Shown one piece after another: positions 23,933 to 31,879 of a stretch of 42,958 nt of DNA. A program made the position numbers and the translations under genes. Each line of letters begins with the position of its first letter. Positions within the stretch are counted from its first letter, which is position 1. The DNA comes from Roseomonas sp. KE2513 (lineage in GTDB: Bacteria > Pseudomonadota > Alphaproteobacteria > Acetobacterales > Acetobacteraceae), in NCBI RefSeq assembly GCF_016107305.1, contig NZ_RCVR01000040.1:1-42958 (forward strand). The letters run 5' to 3'. The notes under the pieces were generated by a model that made no database searches, was not told where the DNA came from, and saw only the letters and a list, made by a program, of their open reading frames with translations.

Positions 23933-24937
23933 TTACTCGTCAGACTTGAAGCCAGACTCCTGAACTACTGGGCCCCACTTGGCGCGTTCCGTCCTGATCA
24001 GCTCCGCGAACTCCTGCGGCGACTGGGTGAACATGCGATACTGCTGGCGCTCGAGAGCTTCCCGGAGCTCAGGATTTTCAGCCGCTTTGAGAATGGCCGT
24101 GTGAAGCCCTTCCACCATGGGCGCAGGCGTCCGAGCGGGCAGAAGAATCCCGAACCACTCCTCGCCCGTGAGGTCCGGATGGCCGAGCTCGCTGAAAGTC
24201 GGGACGTCGGGCAGGCTGGGAAGACGAGCCGCCGATGACACGCCGAGGATCCGCGCCTTGCCGGCGCGATGGTACTCAACGAGGTCGCCCACTTGCAGGG
24301 AGACGGCAGGAATTTGCCCCCCAAGCATGTCCTGCAAGGCCGGGGCCGTGCCGCGGTAGGGCACATGGGTTAGCTGGACGCCGATCTTCTGGGCCAGTCT
24401 GACGCCAGCGAAGTGGGGACCAGCACCCGCCGCTGGGCTTCCGAAGGGTACTGCATCACCTTGCTGCTTCGCCCAAGCCGCAAAGGACGCTAGGTCATGC
24501 GCAGGATGATCGGCCCTAACAGCGAAGGCATAGGGCGAAGCACAAATCGTGCTCACCGGGACGAAGTCCGTTAGCGCGTCGTACCGCGTCGTGCGGGGAT
24601 AAACGTGCGGGAAGATCGTTAGCGTCGTGGCTGGCGTGAGAAGGACATTAGTTCCATCCGGAGCGGCGCCCTTGATCAACTCCACACCTAAGCGGCCGGC
24701 GGCACCAGGACGGTTGTCCACGATGACCTGTGGCGCGTAGGTGCCGCGCAACCGCTCTGCGAGAAGGCGAGCAATCGTATCGGTTGGGCCTCCCGGCACG
24801 TAGCCGACAACCATGCGAGCGTTGCGGTCCAAGGCTGCTCGGGGTTGTGCCGCAGCGGATCGCCCGAGGGCGCCGATAAGGGGGGCGGCGCCCAGTGCGA
24901 CGACGGTGCTCCGCCTAGAGATCATGCTTTTGATCAT
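23933..24937 (-). CDS. Bug-family (TctC-like) solute-binding protein
   Basis: A 334-residue periplasmic binding protein of the tripartite tricarboxylate transporter class. The signal peptide MIKSMISRRSTVVALGAAPL carries a twin-arginine-type SRRS motif and cleaves near SAAAQP. Conserved Bug features follow: VVGYVPGGPTDTIARLLAE, VDNRPGAAGRLGVELI, GSPAAGAGPHFAG, HVPYRGTAPALQDMLGGQIP and SLPDVPTFSELG. The start is supported by AGAGGAAAACAA. There are no TctA or TctB genes nearby, so it must share membrane partners encoded elsewhere or act as a sensor ligand-binder. Its place in the operon suggests an aromatic acid ligand. Confidence 0.9.
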   Translation of the reverse strand: MIKSMISRRSTVVALGAAPLIGALGRSAAAQPRAALDRNARMVVGYVPGGPTDTIARLLAERLRGTYAPQVIVDNRPGAAGRLGVELIKGAAPDGTNVLLTPATTLTIFPHVYPRTTRYDALTDFVPVSTICASPYAFAVRADHPAHDLASFAAWAKQQGDAVPFGSPAAGAGPHFAGVRLAQKIGVQLTHVPYRGTAPALQDMLGGQIPAVSLQVGDLVEYHRAGKARILGVSSAARLPSLPDVPTFSELGHPDLTGEEWFGILLPARTPAPMVEGLHTAILKAAENPELREALERQQYRMFTQSPQEFAELIRTERAKWGPVVQESGFKSDE

Positions 24938-25007
24938 TTGTTTTCCTCTGTGAATGCGACCGCTTCAGACGATGCTTCTGCAGGTGCCCTGGCCCGCGGA
25001 GCCGAAT

Positions 25008-26576
25008 TCAATCCGCCGTTTGATTTGAGACATCAAAGCGATTGCGTAGATCCTTGCGCAGCACCTTCCCCGCCCCGCTCCTCGGAAGGTTGTCCATGAT
25101 GAGGACGAGCTTGGGGCACTTGTAGGAGGCCAGATGTCGGCGCACGAACTGGATGATGTCGCCTGGTGTTAATGCTGACCCCGGCTTCAACACCACGGCC
25201 GCAACCACTTTTTCAACCCAGCGGGCGTCCGCTACACCGAGGACCGCTGCCTCCAGGATCTCCGGGTGTCGGTAGAGGACTTGCTCCACCTCCGACGGAA
25301 AGATGTTCTCTCCGCCGCTGATCACCATGTCGCTCTTGCGATCGACAATGTAGAGGTAACCTTCGTCATCGATCCGGCCCAAATCGCCAGTCCGCAGCCA
25401 GCCATCCGAAAGACTTGCGCGGGTAGCATCATCCCGACCCCAGTATCCCGCCATGATCTTAGAGCCACCGACGAGGACCTCGCCGATATCGTCCGGAACG
25501 CCAATGTCTCGGTCGATACGGACCTGAACGCCTCGGAGTGCCTGCCCACAGGAGAGGAGGAGGTGTTCGCGCTCGCTATTCCGCACCGCTTCCTCATGGT
25601 CGGAGGGAAGAAGAGCCGTCACCATGCCAGCTTCCGTCGACCCGTAGCACTGAAGGAAATGGCAGTGGCTCAGGACGCCCATCGATCGCTGGAGAAGCTC
25701 CACGGGCATAGAGGACGCAGCATAGAACACAAGGCGCAACGACCGAGCGGCGGCAACAGTGCCAGGTTGTCCGATCAGGTCGCCCAGCATCGTGGGTACG
25801 AGGTGGACGTTCGTGATGCCGTTGGTCTCAATCGCGGACAGAGCGTCCGCTGGGTCGAAAGCTGGACGGATGAACGTCGTGCAGCCCGTGGCGAAGCTCG
25901 CAAACAGATGATACCACATGCCGCCGACGTGAAAGAGCGGCATTACGGCTAGGGTCACGTCCGCGTCGCTCAGGCCCATGGCTTCGGCGGCCGAAACGGC
26001 GGCGTTCTCGACCAGAGCATCGTGGCGAAGCATCACACCTTTTGGGCGTCCAGTCGTACCGCTAGTGTAGGTGATGCAGGCGATGTCGTGCGGTGCCGGA
26101 CAGTACTCCGGCTCGTCTTCCGCGGCGTCGGCAAGCAACTCTTCATACGACAGCCAACCTGCGCGCGGTGGCCCCAGAGCCACGAAGTGCGTGACATCCG
26201 CAAGGTTAGGGCGTTCGGCGTCGATGGCAGCAATCTGCCCCTCCTCCACGACGAGCACGGCAGGCGCACAGTCCTGCACGACAGCAACAAGTTCGGGCAT
26301 CGCAAGGCGCCAATTGAGCGGTACAGCCAACGATCCGGATTTTGCCACACCATAGAGCTCGACGTACTCTATGCAGTTACGGGAGAGAAAGGCGACGCGG
26401 TCGCCTTTGCGGATCCCAAGGCGCTGCAACGCGTTGCACAGCCGATTGACGCGTCCGTTGAACTGCGCAAAGGAAACCTGTCGGTTTTCATCGACGAAGG
26501 CCACCTTGCCGCCGCGCAGACTAGCGTTGCTGCATATCACTTCACTCAACGTTGTCGGCTCGCCATCTGGCGTCAC
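25008..26576 (-). CDS. Acyl-CoA (AMP-forming) ligase, probably for an aromatic acid
   Basis: A 522-residue ANL-superfamily enzyme that makes a CoA thioester through an acyl-AMP. Motifs are ITYTSGTTGRPKGVMLRHDA (P-loop, A3), PLFHVGGMWYHLF (A4), QCYGSTEAGMVTAL (A5), DGWLRTGDLGRIDDEGYLYI (A7/A8) and PRSGAGKVLRKDLR with the catalytic Lys (A10). The frame is open to 26702 and overlaps the preceding gene. The GTG at 26576 after GGGGAGTAA gives the usual length and is preferred. Operon position suggests salicylate or a phenylpropanoid acid as substrate, but the sequence alone does not tell. Confidence 0.88.
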   Translation of the reverse strand: MTPDGEPTTLSEVICSNASLRGGKVAFVDENRQVSFAQFNGRVNRLCNALQRLGIRKGDRVAFLSRNCIEYVELYGVAKSGSLAVPLNWRLAMPELVAVVQDCAPAVLVVEEGQIAAIDAERPNLADVTHFVALGPPRAGWLSYEELLADAAEDEPEYCPAPHDIACITYTSGTTGRPKGVMLRHDALVENAAVSAAEAMGLSDADVTLAVMPLFHVGGMWYHLFASFATGCTTFIRPAFDPADALSAIETNGITNVHLVPTMLGDLIGQPGTVAAARSLRLVFYAASSMPVELLQRSMGVLSHCHFLQCYGSTEAGMVTALLPSDHEEAVRNSEREHLLLSCGQALRGVQVRIDRDIGVPDDIGEVLVGGSKIMAGYWGRDDATRASLSDGWLRTGDLGRIDDEGYLYIVDRKSDMVISGGENIFPSEVEQVLYRHPEILEAAVLGVADARWVEKVVAAVVLKPGSALTPGDIIQFVRRHLASYKCPKLVLIMDNLPRSGAGKVLRKDLRNRFDVSNQTAD

Positions 26577-26622
26577 GGCACTTACTCCCCTTCCACCGAT
26601 CTTTTTGTCGGCTGTGTTTCGG

Positions 26623-27762
26623 TCAGCCCGTGCCCTGTAGAGAGTTTTCTTCGTAAGCTTGCACAAAGTGTGGAGACATGCGGCGTAGCCGCTCGCGATC
26701 AAGCCGGCCCGAGCGACTGATGTAGCTCATGGCGAACTCCCAAGGAGCTAAGCGCATGTGCTCGGGGAAGTGCTCGTACCACTCTGCGCTGGTGTTTGCG
26801 GCGTGCGTCAGCTTCTGCAGGATCGGGCGCCGGGCTGCCTCGTAAGCCGCAAGCGCGTCAGGAACACTGTTGGGGTGCTCTCCAACTGCCTTGGCGAGTG
26901 CAATGACGTCTTCGAATGCCAAGCGTGTGCCAGAGCCAATTGAGAAGTGAGCGGTGTGTAGCGCGTCTCCCACCAGGACACGGTTCCCGACGGACCAGCG
27001 ATCGTTGTGAACGATCGGAAACTGCCGCCAGATTGACCGATTGCAAATGAGCTCAGCGCCCTCCAGCTCCTCCGCGAAAACATTTTGACAGAGCAGACGC
27101 GAGGCGTCCTCGTCCATCCGTTCGAAGCCCGCGCTTTGGAAAGTTTCTGGATCGACTTCGACGATGAAGGTACTGAGCTCTGGTGAGAATCGGTAATGGT
27201 GCGCATTGAAGTGACCCAGTGGGGTTTCCCGGAAGGTCTGTGTCAAAGTGTTGAACGTTCGGCGCGCACCGAACCAGGCGAAGCGGTTGTTGAGGTAGGT
27301 GACGGTTGCTCCGAACTCCTCAGCATGTGTTCGCCGCACGAGTGAGTTAACCCCGTCCGCCGCCACAACGATGTCGGCATCAGCCAGCTCATCGAGGCTC
27401 TTGACCGTCACCCCAAACCGCGGTTCGACGCCGACCGACCGAGCACGTTGCTGCAAGATCTGGAGCAGCCTTAGGCGCCCAACGGCAGTGAAGCCTACCC
27501 CATCGATCCGAATCGACTGCCCTTGATGGCGAATTGTAATGTCCTTCCAGGCCTCCAAGTCACGTACGATCGCGTCGTGGGTTTCTGGGTCATCAGCCGC
27601 GAGGAACTCAAGAGCGCGATCGGACAGGACTACCCCGAAGCCGAACGTCACATCGGCGGCGTTCTGCTCGTATAAATCGATTTGCGCGTTCGGGTTCTGG
27701 CGCTTCAAAAGGTAAGCAGCGTAGAGCCCAGCCGGCCCACCGCCGAGGATGGCGACCTTCAT
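26623..27762 (-). CDS. FAD monooxygenase, salicylyl-CoA 5-hydroxylase-like
   Basis: A 379-residue flavoprotein hydroxylase. The dinucleotide fold is ILGGGPAGLYAAYLLKR, followed by LYEQNAADVTFGFGVVLSD, characteristic of the SdgC/anthraniloyl-CoA monooxygenase branch. DIVVAADGVNSLVRR is the DG motif and GNRVLVGDALHTAHFSIGSG the GD motif that binds the FAD ribityl chain. SdgC of Streptomyces converts salicylyl-CoA to gentisyl-CoA with NADH and O2. The start has GGAGAAGAACG before ATG 27762. A gentisate dioxygenase gene and a CoA ligase in the same operon fit this reaction. The C-terminal reductase-like half of fused relatives is absent. Confidence 0.85.
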   Translation of the reverse strand: MKVAILGGGPAGLYAAYLLKRQNPNAQIDLYEQNAADVTFGFGVVLSDRALEFLAADDPETHDAIVRDLEAWKDITIRHQGQSIRIDGVGFTAVGRLRLLQILQQRARSVGVEPRFGVTVKSLDELADADIVVAADGVNSLVRRTHAEEFGATVTYLNNRFAWFGARRTFNTLTQTFRETPLGHFNAHHYRFSPELSTFIVEVDPETFQSAGFERMDEDASRLLCQNVFAEELEGAELICNRSIWRQFPIVHNDRWSVGNRVLVGDALHTAHFSIGSGTRLAFEDVIALAKAVGEHPNSVPDALAAYEAARRPILQKLTHAANTSAEWYEHFPEHMRLAPWEFAMSYISRSGRLDRERLRRMSPHFVQAYEENSLQGTG

Positions 27763-27794
27763 CGTTCTTCTCCGTACTGCGATCGATGTCAGCC

Positions 27795-27812
27795 CCTGGC
27801 CGTGTGGCCAGG
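27795..27812. repeat. Intercistronic hairpin after the BKACE gene
   Basis: CCTGGCC (27795-27801) and GGCCAGG (27806-27812) are perfect 7-base arms with loop GTGT. It lies between the BKACE stop and the hydroxylase start on the message and has no following T-run. Confidence 0.5.
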
Positions 27813-27826
27813 AGCGGAGAACCCGC

Positions 27827-28723
27827 TTAGTTTGCGGAGCGGCCTGGTAGGCCGATCATCTCCCGCGCCTCACTTGCGCTCGCAGGCTCATGCCCGAGCT
27901 CGCCGAGGATTCGGACAGTCCGGGCGACGAGCTGTTCGTTGGTCGCAAGCTGCCCGGGGGCATAGTAGTTGTTGTCCTCCAACCCGACGCGGACGTGACC
28001 ACCGAGCAGAATGGCCTGCGTAGTTGCGGGCAGCTGCGCCGAACCGATCGCGCTGACGCAGAAGATTGTCTGAGGGGGGAGCAGCCGCACCATCATCTGG
28101 AGCGTGTCGGCGGTGTAAGGCATCGCGCCCTGGAAGCCGCGCTCGGCTCCCAGCACCATGTTGATGAAGTACGGGGGCTTATCGAGGCCCTTCTCGATGG
28201 CACGAGTGACGTCCTGCAGGATATGCTCCGGACTGAAAACCTCCCACTCAGGCTTTACGCCCCGCTCCTTGAAGAGCCGTGCCATCTCCTCGCATCGGGT
28301 CGGAGTGGTCGCGACTAGGATCTCCCGGCCGCCGAAGCTTGCCACCACGGTCTGAGCGTCGAGGGTCGCCATTTCCGGGTTGGCTTCAATGCCCCTGAGA
28401 CGTTCTTCGTAGGCGATCTCCCACAAGCCGTTCGGCAGCTCGCGAACCATGTCTCCGTTGATCCCACCGCCGGTGGAGTTGTTAATGACGATGTCGCAGC
28501 GTTCGCGGATCATGTCGTTCATGCGGCCATAGATCGCAGGGTCGCAGGTCGCCTCGTCATCAGGACGGCGAGCGTGCAGAGCGGCGACAGCAGCCCCCTC
28601 CTTGTAGGAGCGGAAGACCGCTTCAGCGATTTCCTCGGGTTGGGTCGGAAGGTTCGGGTTCTGCTTCTTGGACGCCATTCCGCCTGTCGGCGCGACCGTA
28701 ACAATGACTTTCCTCGGCCCCAT
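27827..28723 (-). CDS. BKACE (DUF849) beta-keto acid cleavage enzyme
   Basis: A 298-residue TIM-barrel of the DUF849/Kce family. Known members condense a beta-keto acid with acetyl-CoA and split it into an acyl-CoA and acetoacetate. Family text is KVIVTVAPTGGMASKKQNP, INNSTGGG, YFINMVLGAERGFQGAMPYT, CVSAIGSAQLPATTQAILLG and GHVRVGLEDN, where Glu is a metal ligand. The first metal His of the usual His-x-His is replaced: the motif reads AALHARRPDD, with only the second His kept. GGAGGGAATGCT supports the ATG at 28723. It is the first gene of the aromatic operon, behind two operator-like dyads. Confidence 0.87.
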   Translation of the reverse strand: MGPRKVIVTVAPTGGMASKKQNPNLPTQPEEIAEAVFRSYKEGAAVAALHARRPDDEATCDPAIYGRMNDMIRERCDIVINNSTGGGINGDMVRELPNGLWEIAYEERLRGIEANPEMATLDAQTVVASFGGREILVATTPTRCEEMARLFKERGVKPEWEVFSPEHILQDVTRAIEKGLDKPPYFINMVLGAERGFQGAMPYTADTLQMMVRLLPPQTIFCVSAIGSAQLPATTQAILLGGHVRVGLEDNNYYAPGQLATNEQLVARTVRILGELGHEPASASEAREMIGLPGRSAN

Positions 28724-28767
28724 AGCATTCCCTCCGACTTTCTTGTGCAACCCTTCAGGCAGCCTGA

Positions 28768-28787
28768 ACAATACCTTTGGGTATGGT
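28768..28787. promoter_or_regulatory. Operator-like dyad A (8-4-8)
   Basis: ACAATACC-TTTG-GGTATGGT. The right half is the full consensus GGTATGGT; the left half differs at one position. It is 45 bases before the BKACE start, downstream of the likely promoter, so a bound TetR protein would block transcription. Confidence 0.65.
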
Positions 28788-28813
28788 CGGAATTAGACTC
28801 AGTCCGGCTTGAC

Positions 28814-28819
28814 TGTCAA
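28814..28819 (-). promoter_or_regulatory. Probable -35 box of the BKACE operon
   Basis: On the minus strand this reads TTGACA, a perfect -35 hexamer, between dyads A and B. The matching -10 is weak: TAATTC after 18 bases is the best candidate. The arrangement with operators on both sides supports repression. Confidence 0.45.
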
Positions 28820-28825
28820 TCGAAA

Positions 28826-28845
28826 AACAAACCCTGAGGTATGGT
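28826..28845. promoter_or_regulatory. Operator-like dyad B (8-4-8)
   Basis: AACAAACC-CTGA-GGTATGGT. The right half is the full consensus. On the opposite strand it is ACCATACC-TCAG-GGTTTGTT, almost the same as dyad C at 29707. It lies upstream of the TTGACA box. Confidence 0.6.
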
Positions 28846-28975
28846 TTGGGCTGTGGGGAAGGGGCGAACACCAACAGGGCTTTGAAGCGTGATCTTCCCT
28901 CTTGTCGGCACTTCTGGTCAGGCTCGGGAGCAGAGATGCTAGGCGTACAGTAGTGCCTCTCTCACCTTGGCAGGC

Positions 28976-29557
28976 CTACGGGACCAAGAACTCTTCTCCA
29001 ACCTTGCACCCCAATTCCGCCTCACCCTTAGGGTCGTTAGACTGGAGGATGCGCCCCCCGATCACAAAGGACATATGCAGGAACGCATAGGAGGCGGCTT
29101 TCTCGTCATCTAGCCCTGCCTCCTTGTACAACTCGTGGAGGAAGGCGAGCCGTCGAGCGTCCACCTCACGGACGACGTCCGCGACCCGAGCGTCGCGACG
29201 GGCAAGGTCCCGCAGAAGGAGTTCCAGAGGCCCCCCCGGCACATCCGGGCGAGGTGCCATAGCAATTCGGACGATGCGACGAAGTCGTCCAATCGGCGAC
29301 CCGACGGAGTTGCGGATAAAGCCCTCGATTTCGCTCGTCATGCGACGGCGCCACGTATCGACAACGGCGTCCAAAAGGCCTTCGCGACTGTCGAAGTGCC
29401 AGTAAAAGCTGCCTTTCGTAACCCCGAGCCGCTCGGCAAGAGCATTTACGGTCAGGGCTTCTAGCCTATCGCGAGAGAGAAAAATGATCGCCCCATCGAT
29501 CCAGTCCTCCCGGCTCAGCCTTCCACTACCCTCATCTCCACGCCCCTTGGCCGACAT
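28976..29557 (-). CDS. TetR-family regulator
   Basis: A DNA-binding repressor of about 193 residues. The helix-turn-helix is LTVNALAERLGVTKGSFYWH followed by FDSREGLLDAVVDTW, typical of TetR. The C-terminal ligand domain has no recognisable effector motif. The ATG at 29557 is used; a TTG at 29617 would add 20 residues, and neither has a clear ribosome binding site. It lies between the two divergent catabolic arms, and four copies of one dyad flank it, so it most likely represses both. CoA thioesters are frequent effectors of TetR proteins in such pathways; this is inference. Confidence 0.87.
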   Translation of the reverse strand: MSAKGRGDEGSGRLSREDWIDGAIIFLSRDRLEALTVNALAERLGVTKGSFYWHFDSREGLLDAVVDTWRRRMTSEIEGFIRNSVGSPIGRLRRIVRIAMAPRPDVPGGPLELLLRDLARRDARVADVVREVDARRLAFLHELYKEAGLDDEKAASYAFLHMSFVIGGRILQSNDPKGEAELGCKVGEEFLVP

Positions 29558-29706
29558 GCGAGACGCCGCAGCACCTAAGGTTCGAGCCAAACGGAAGTCT
29601 CCTGATCGATCCTGCAACGAGTACAGCTGTTCCAGCTGGCCTACTACACGACGGATAGGCAGGTGGCCACGCAGCGCCTCTACCGAAGAGCACCAGCTTC
29701 CAGTTG

Positions 29707-29726
29707 TCCATACCCTTCGGTTTGTT
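29707..29726. promoter_or_regulatory. Operator-like dyad C (8-4-8)
   Basis: TCCATACC-CTTC-GGTTTGTT. It is close to the mirror image of dyad B and sits just upstream of the TTGACT box of the plus-strand operon. Confidence 0.6.
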
Positions 29727-29728
29727 TA

Positions 29729-29757
29729 TTGACTTCCTTCAATTCAGACCATACTTA
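29729..29757 (+). promoter_or_regulatory. Probable promoter of the hydratase operon
   Basis: TTGACT at 29729-29734 and TACTTA at 29752-29757, 17 bases apart. The -10 is weak. Dyad D overlaps the -10 and dyad C lies just before the -35, so a repressor could occlude both. Confidence 0.45.
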
Positions 29758-29767
29758 TCGGTATGGT
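29748..29767. promoter_or_regulatory. Operator-like dyad D (8-4-8)
   Basis: ACCATACT-TATC-GGTATGGT, the best of the four copies, with seven of eight arm positions palindromic. It lies 63 bases before the hydratase start and overlaps the likely -10 box. Confidence 0.7.
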
Positions 29768-29830
29768 AATCGTGAGAAGCCGGCTTGGCTAATTAACGGT
29801 CGGCGTCACCGCCAGGGAGTGGGCGTAGGA

Positions 29831-30610
29831 ATGAACAATCAGGCAACGTCATTCATCTCCTGCGAGCTGCGCGGGGCAGTGCAGGTGCTCAGCTTCGAGC
29901 GGCCGGACAAGCGAAATGCTGTGAACGAGGCGACGCTTGCGGAGCTGCGGCGATTGATCACCGATGTGCCTCCCGAAATCCGCGTCGTCGTGCTAGCCGG
30001 GGCTGGTGAGCACTTCTGCGCTGGCCTCGACCTCGCCGAGCAGAAGGAGCGGACGCAGATCGAGGTCATGAAAATCTCGCGCGAGTGGCACGCCGTGCTC
30101 GATCAACTGCAGTACAGTGGTCGGCCTGTTGTTGTAGCACTAACTGGAGCTGTGATCGGCGGTGGATTCGAAATCGCGACCGCAGCACACGTTCGGGTGG
30201 CCGACGAGACCGCTTTTTTCCGCCTGCCTGAAGCGAAGCGCGGCTTCTACATCGGCGGTGGAGGGAGCGTCCGCATCTCCCGCGCGATCGGCCTGAGCCG
30301 GATGACGGAAATGCTGCTGACCGGACGGACGTTGGGCGCGGAGAAGGCGGAGCTTATCGGCCTTGTTCATGAGGTGGTGCAGCGCGGCGATGCGAAGACC
30401 CGCGCGCTAGAGCTCGCTGAGGAAATTGCTGGCAACACGCCCTTTGTGAACTTCCTTGTCACCAACGCGCTCCCACGGATCACCGACATGTCGGCCACCG
30501 ATGGCCTCTTCACCGAGAGCCTGGCGGCTGCTTTGTCGCAGGACGCCGGAGAAGTCCGCAGCGGCATCGACGCCTTTTTCGCTAGCCGGCCTGCCGCCCG
30601 GAGCGAGTGA
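29831..30610 (+). CDS. Enoyl-CoA hydratase/isomerase family protein
   Basis: A 259-residue crotonase. The oxyanion-hole segment is LAGAGEHFCAGLDLAE. The two catalytic acid positions are present: Glu in AVIGGGFEIATAAHV and Glu in RLPEAKRGFYIGGGGSVRI. It should add water to an alpha,beta-unsaturated acyl-CoA, although other crotonase reactions cannot be excluded. The ATG at 29831, with TAGGA just before it, gives the usual length; the open frame reaches back through the operator region. It is the first gene of the plus-strand arm, with 42 bases to the dehydrogenase gene. Confidence 0.88.
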   Translation: MNNQATSFISCELRGAVQVLSFERPDKRNAVNEATLAELRRLITDVPPEIRVVVLAGAGEHFCAGLDLAEQKERTQIEVMKISREWHAVLDQLQYSGRPVVVALTGAVIGGGFEIATAAHVRVADETAFFRLPEAKRGFYIGGGGSVRISRAIGLSRMTEMLLTGRTLGAEKAELIGLVHEVVQRGDAKTRALELAEEIAGNTPFVNFLVTNALPRITDMSATDGLFTESLAAALSQDAGEVRSGIDAFFASRPAARSE

Positions 30611-30652
30611 CCGGTAGTCACTGAGCCAAAATAGCTAAGGGAGGGCGAGAAC

Positions 30653-31789
30653 ATGGGGCCGCAACTTGACGAGGACCAACGCGAGTTTCAAACGAACCTC
30701 GCGCGCTGGGTGGACGAGCGGCTTGTCCCTCGCGCGGAGGAGCTCGATCACTCCGGCGATTTTGCGCGCGATCTCTTCGTAGAGCTTGCGGAGCTTGGCT
30801 ACCTTGGGTTGATGTATCCTGAGGAGTATGGCGGCTCCGGTGTCCCCAATCCGCACGTCTATTTCACGATCCTTTGTGAAGAGCTCGCGCGTGGCTCGAT
30901 GGGCTTCGCCGCCACTGTGTGCATGCATGGCTCAACTGCCACGCACACGATCCATGCCTGGGGCAGTGAGGATCTGCGGCAGCGCTACTTGGTTCCAGCA
31001 CTTCGGGGGGAGAAAGTCGGCGCATTCGCCATCACGGAGGCTGGCGCGGGTTCGGATGCGGCCGCCGTCCGTACTCGGGTAGACCGCGTTCAGGGAGGAT
31101 ACCTCCTGAACGGGACTAAGATGTTCACCTCGAACGGTGCCATCGCGGACTTCGTTACCATCGTCGCGACGAGTGAACCCGGGAAGGGAGCGAAGGCGCA
31201 CGGGCTCTACCTTGTGGACACAACATCTCCCGGTTTCTCTGTCGGACGTCGATTGGAGAAGTTCACGACACACTGCTCGGATACCGTAGAGCTAGTGCTG
31301 CAAGACGTGTTCGTGCCTGACAGCCAAAAGTTGGGGGACAGCGCAACGAATGCATACAAGGCCCTTACGGTAGACCGCATCTTCACTGCGGCGCTTGCCC
31401 TTGGAACCGGTCGCGCCGCTTACGATGCAGCGGTTCGCTATGCTGGGGAGCGATCCCAGTTTGGGCAGCCAATCGGGAAGTTTCAGGCCGTGCAGTTCCG
31501 CTTGGTAGACATGCTGGCGAAGCTGGAACAGGCGCGTCTGTACACCTACCACGCCGCTAGCCTAGCGGATTCCGGACAGTCGATCACGACCGAGGCCGCC
31601 CTTGCCAAGATCATCGCCGCGGAGAACTGTAACGAGGTCTGCCAAAAAGCTATGAGCGTGTTCGGCGGGTGGGGCTTGATGACTGAGTTTCCAGTACAGC
31701 GCTTCCTCCGGGACTCTTACTTCCCGATGGTAGGCGGCGGCACTGGCGACATCATGCGGCTCGTCGTCGCGCGTCAGATCGGCTTGTAA
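30653..31789 (+). CDS. Acyl-CoA dehydrogenase family flavoprotein
   Basis: A 378-residue FAD enzyme that should introduce a C2-C3 double bond into an acyl-CoA. The N-terminal helical domain is followed by AFAITEAGAGSDAAAVRTRV (the family signature with FAD/substrate loop) and MFTSNGAIADFVTIVA. The C-terminal domain has YAGERSQFGQPIGKFQAVQF and VFGGWGLMTEFPVQRFLRDS. The usual catalytic Glu of the EGT motif near the C-terminus is replaced (VGGGTGDI). An acidic residue is present at the alternative position used by isovaleryl-CoA dehydrogenase (TVDRIFTAALALG). GGGAGGGCGAGAAC supports the ATG. Confidence 0.88.
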   Translation: MGPQLDEDQREFQTNLARWVDERLVPRAEELDHSGDFARDLFVELAELGYLGLMYPEEYGGSGVPNPHVYFTILCEELARGSMGFAATVCMHGSTATHTIHAWGSEDLRQRYLVPALRGEKVGAFAITEAGAGSDAAAVRTRVDRVQGGYLLNGTKMFTSNGAIADFVTIVATSEPGKGAKAHGLYLVDTTSPGFSVGRRLEKFTTHCSDTVELVLQDVFVPDSQKLGDSATNAYKALTVDRIFTAALALGTGRAAYDAAVRYAGERSQFGQPIGKFQAVQFRLVDMLAKLEQARLYTYHAASLADSGQSITTEAALAKIIAAENCNEVCQKAMSVFGGWGLMTEFPVQRFLRDSYFPMVGGGTGDIMRLVVARQIGL

Positions 31790-31879
31790 GGCAGCCATCT
31801 CACGCGCCTTCTACCTGTGATGATGTGATCGGCGGCGCACGAGCAGGAGCTTCCGCCTACTCGTATGGGAGATCCTTTG

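Noticed and set aside
28801-28870. Riboswitch or attenuator upstream of the BKACE gene
   Set aside because: The inverted repeats there match the protein-operator pattern shared with the other promoter; no terminator or antiterminator pair is visible.
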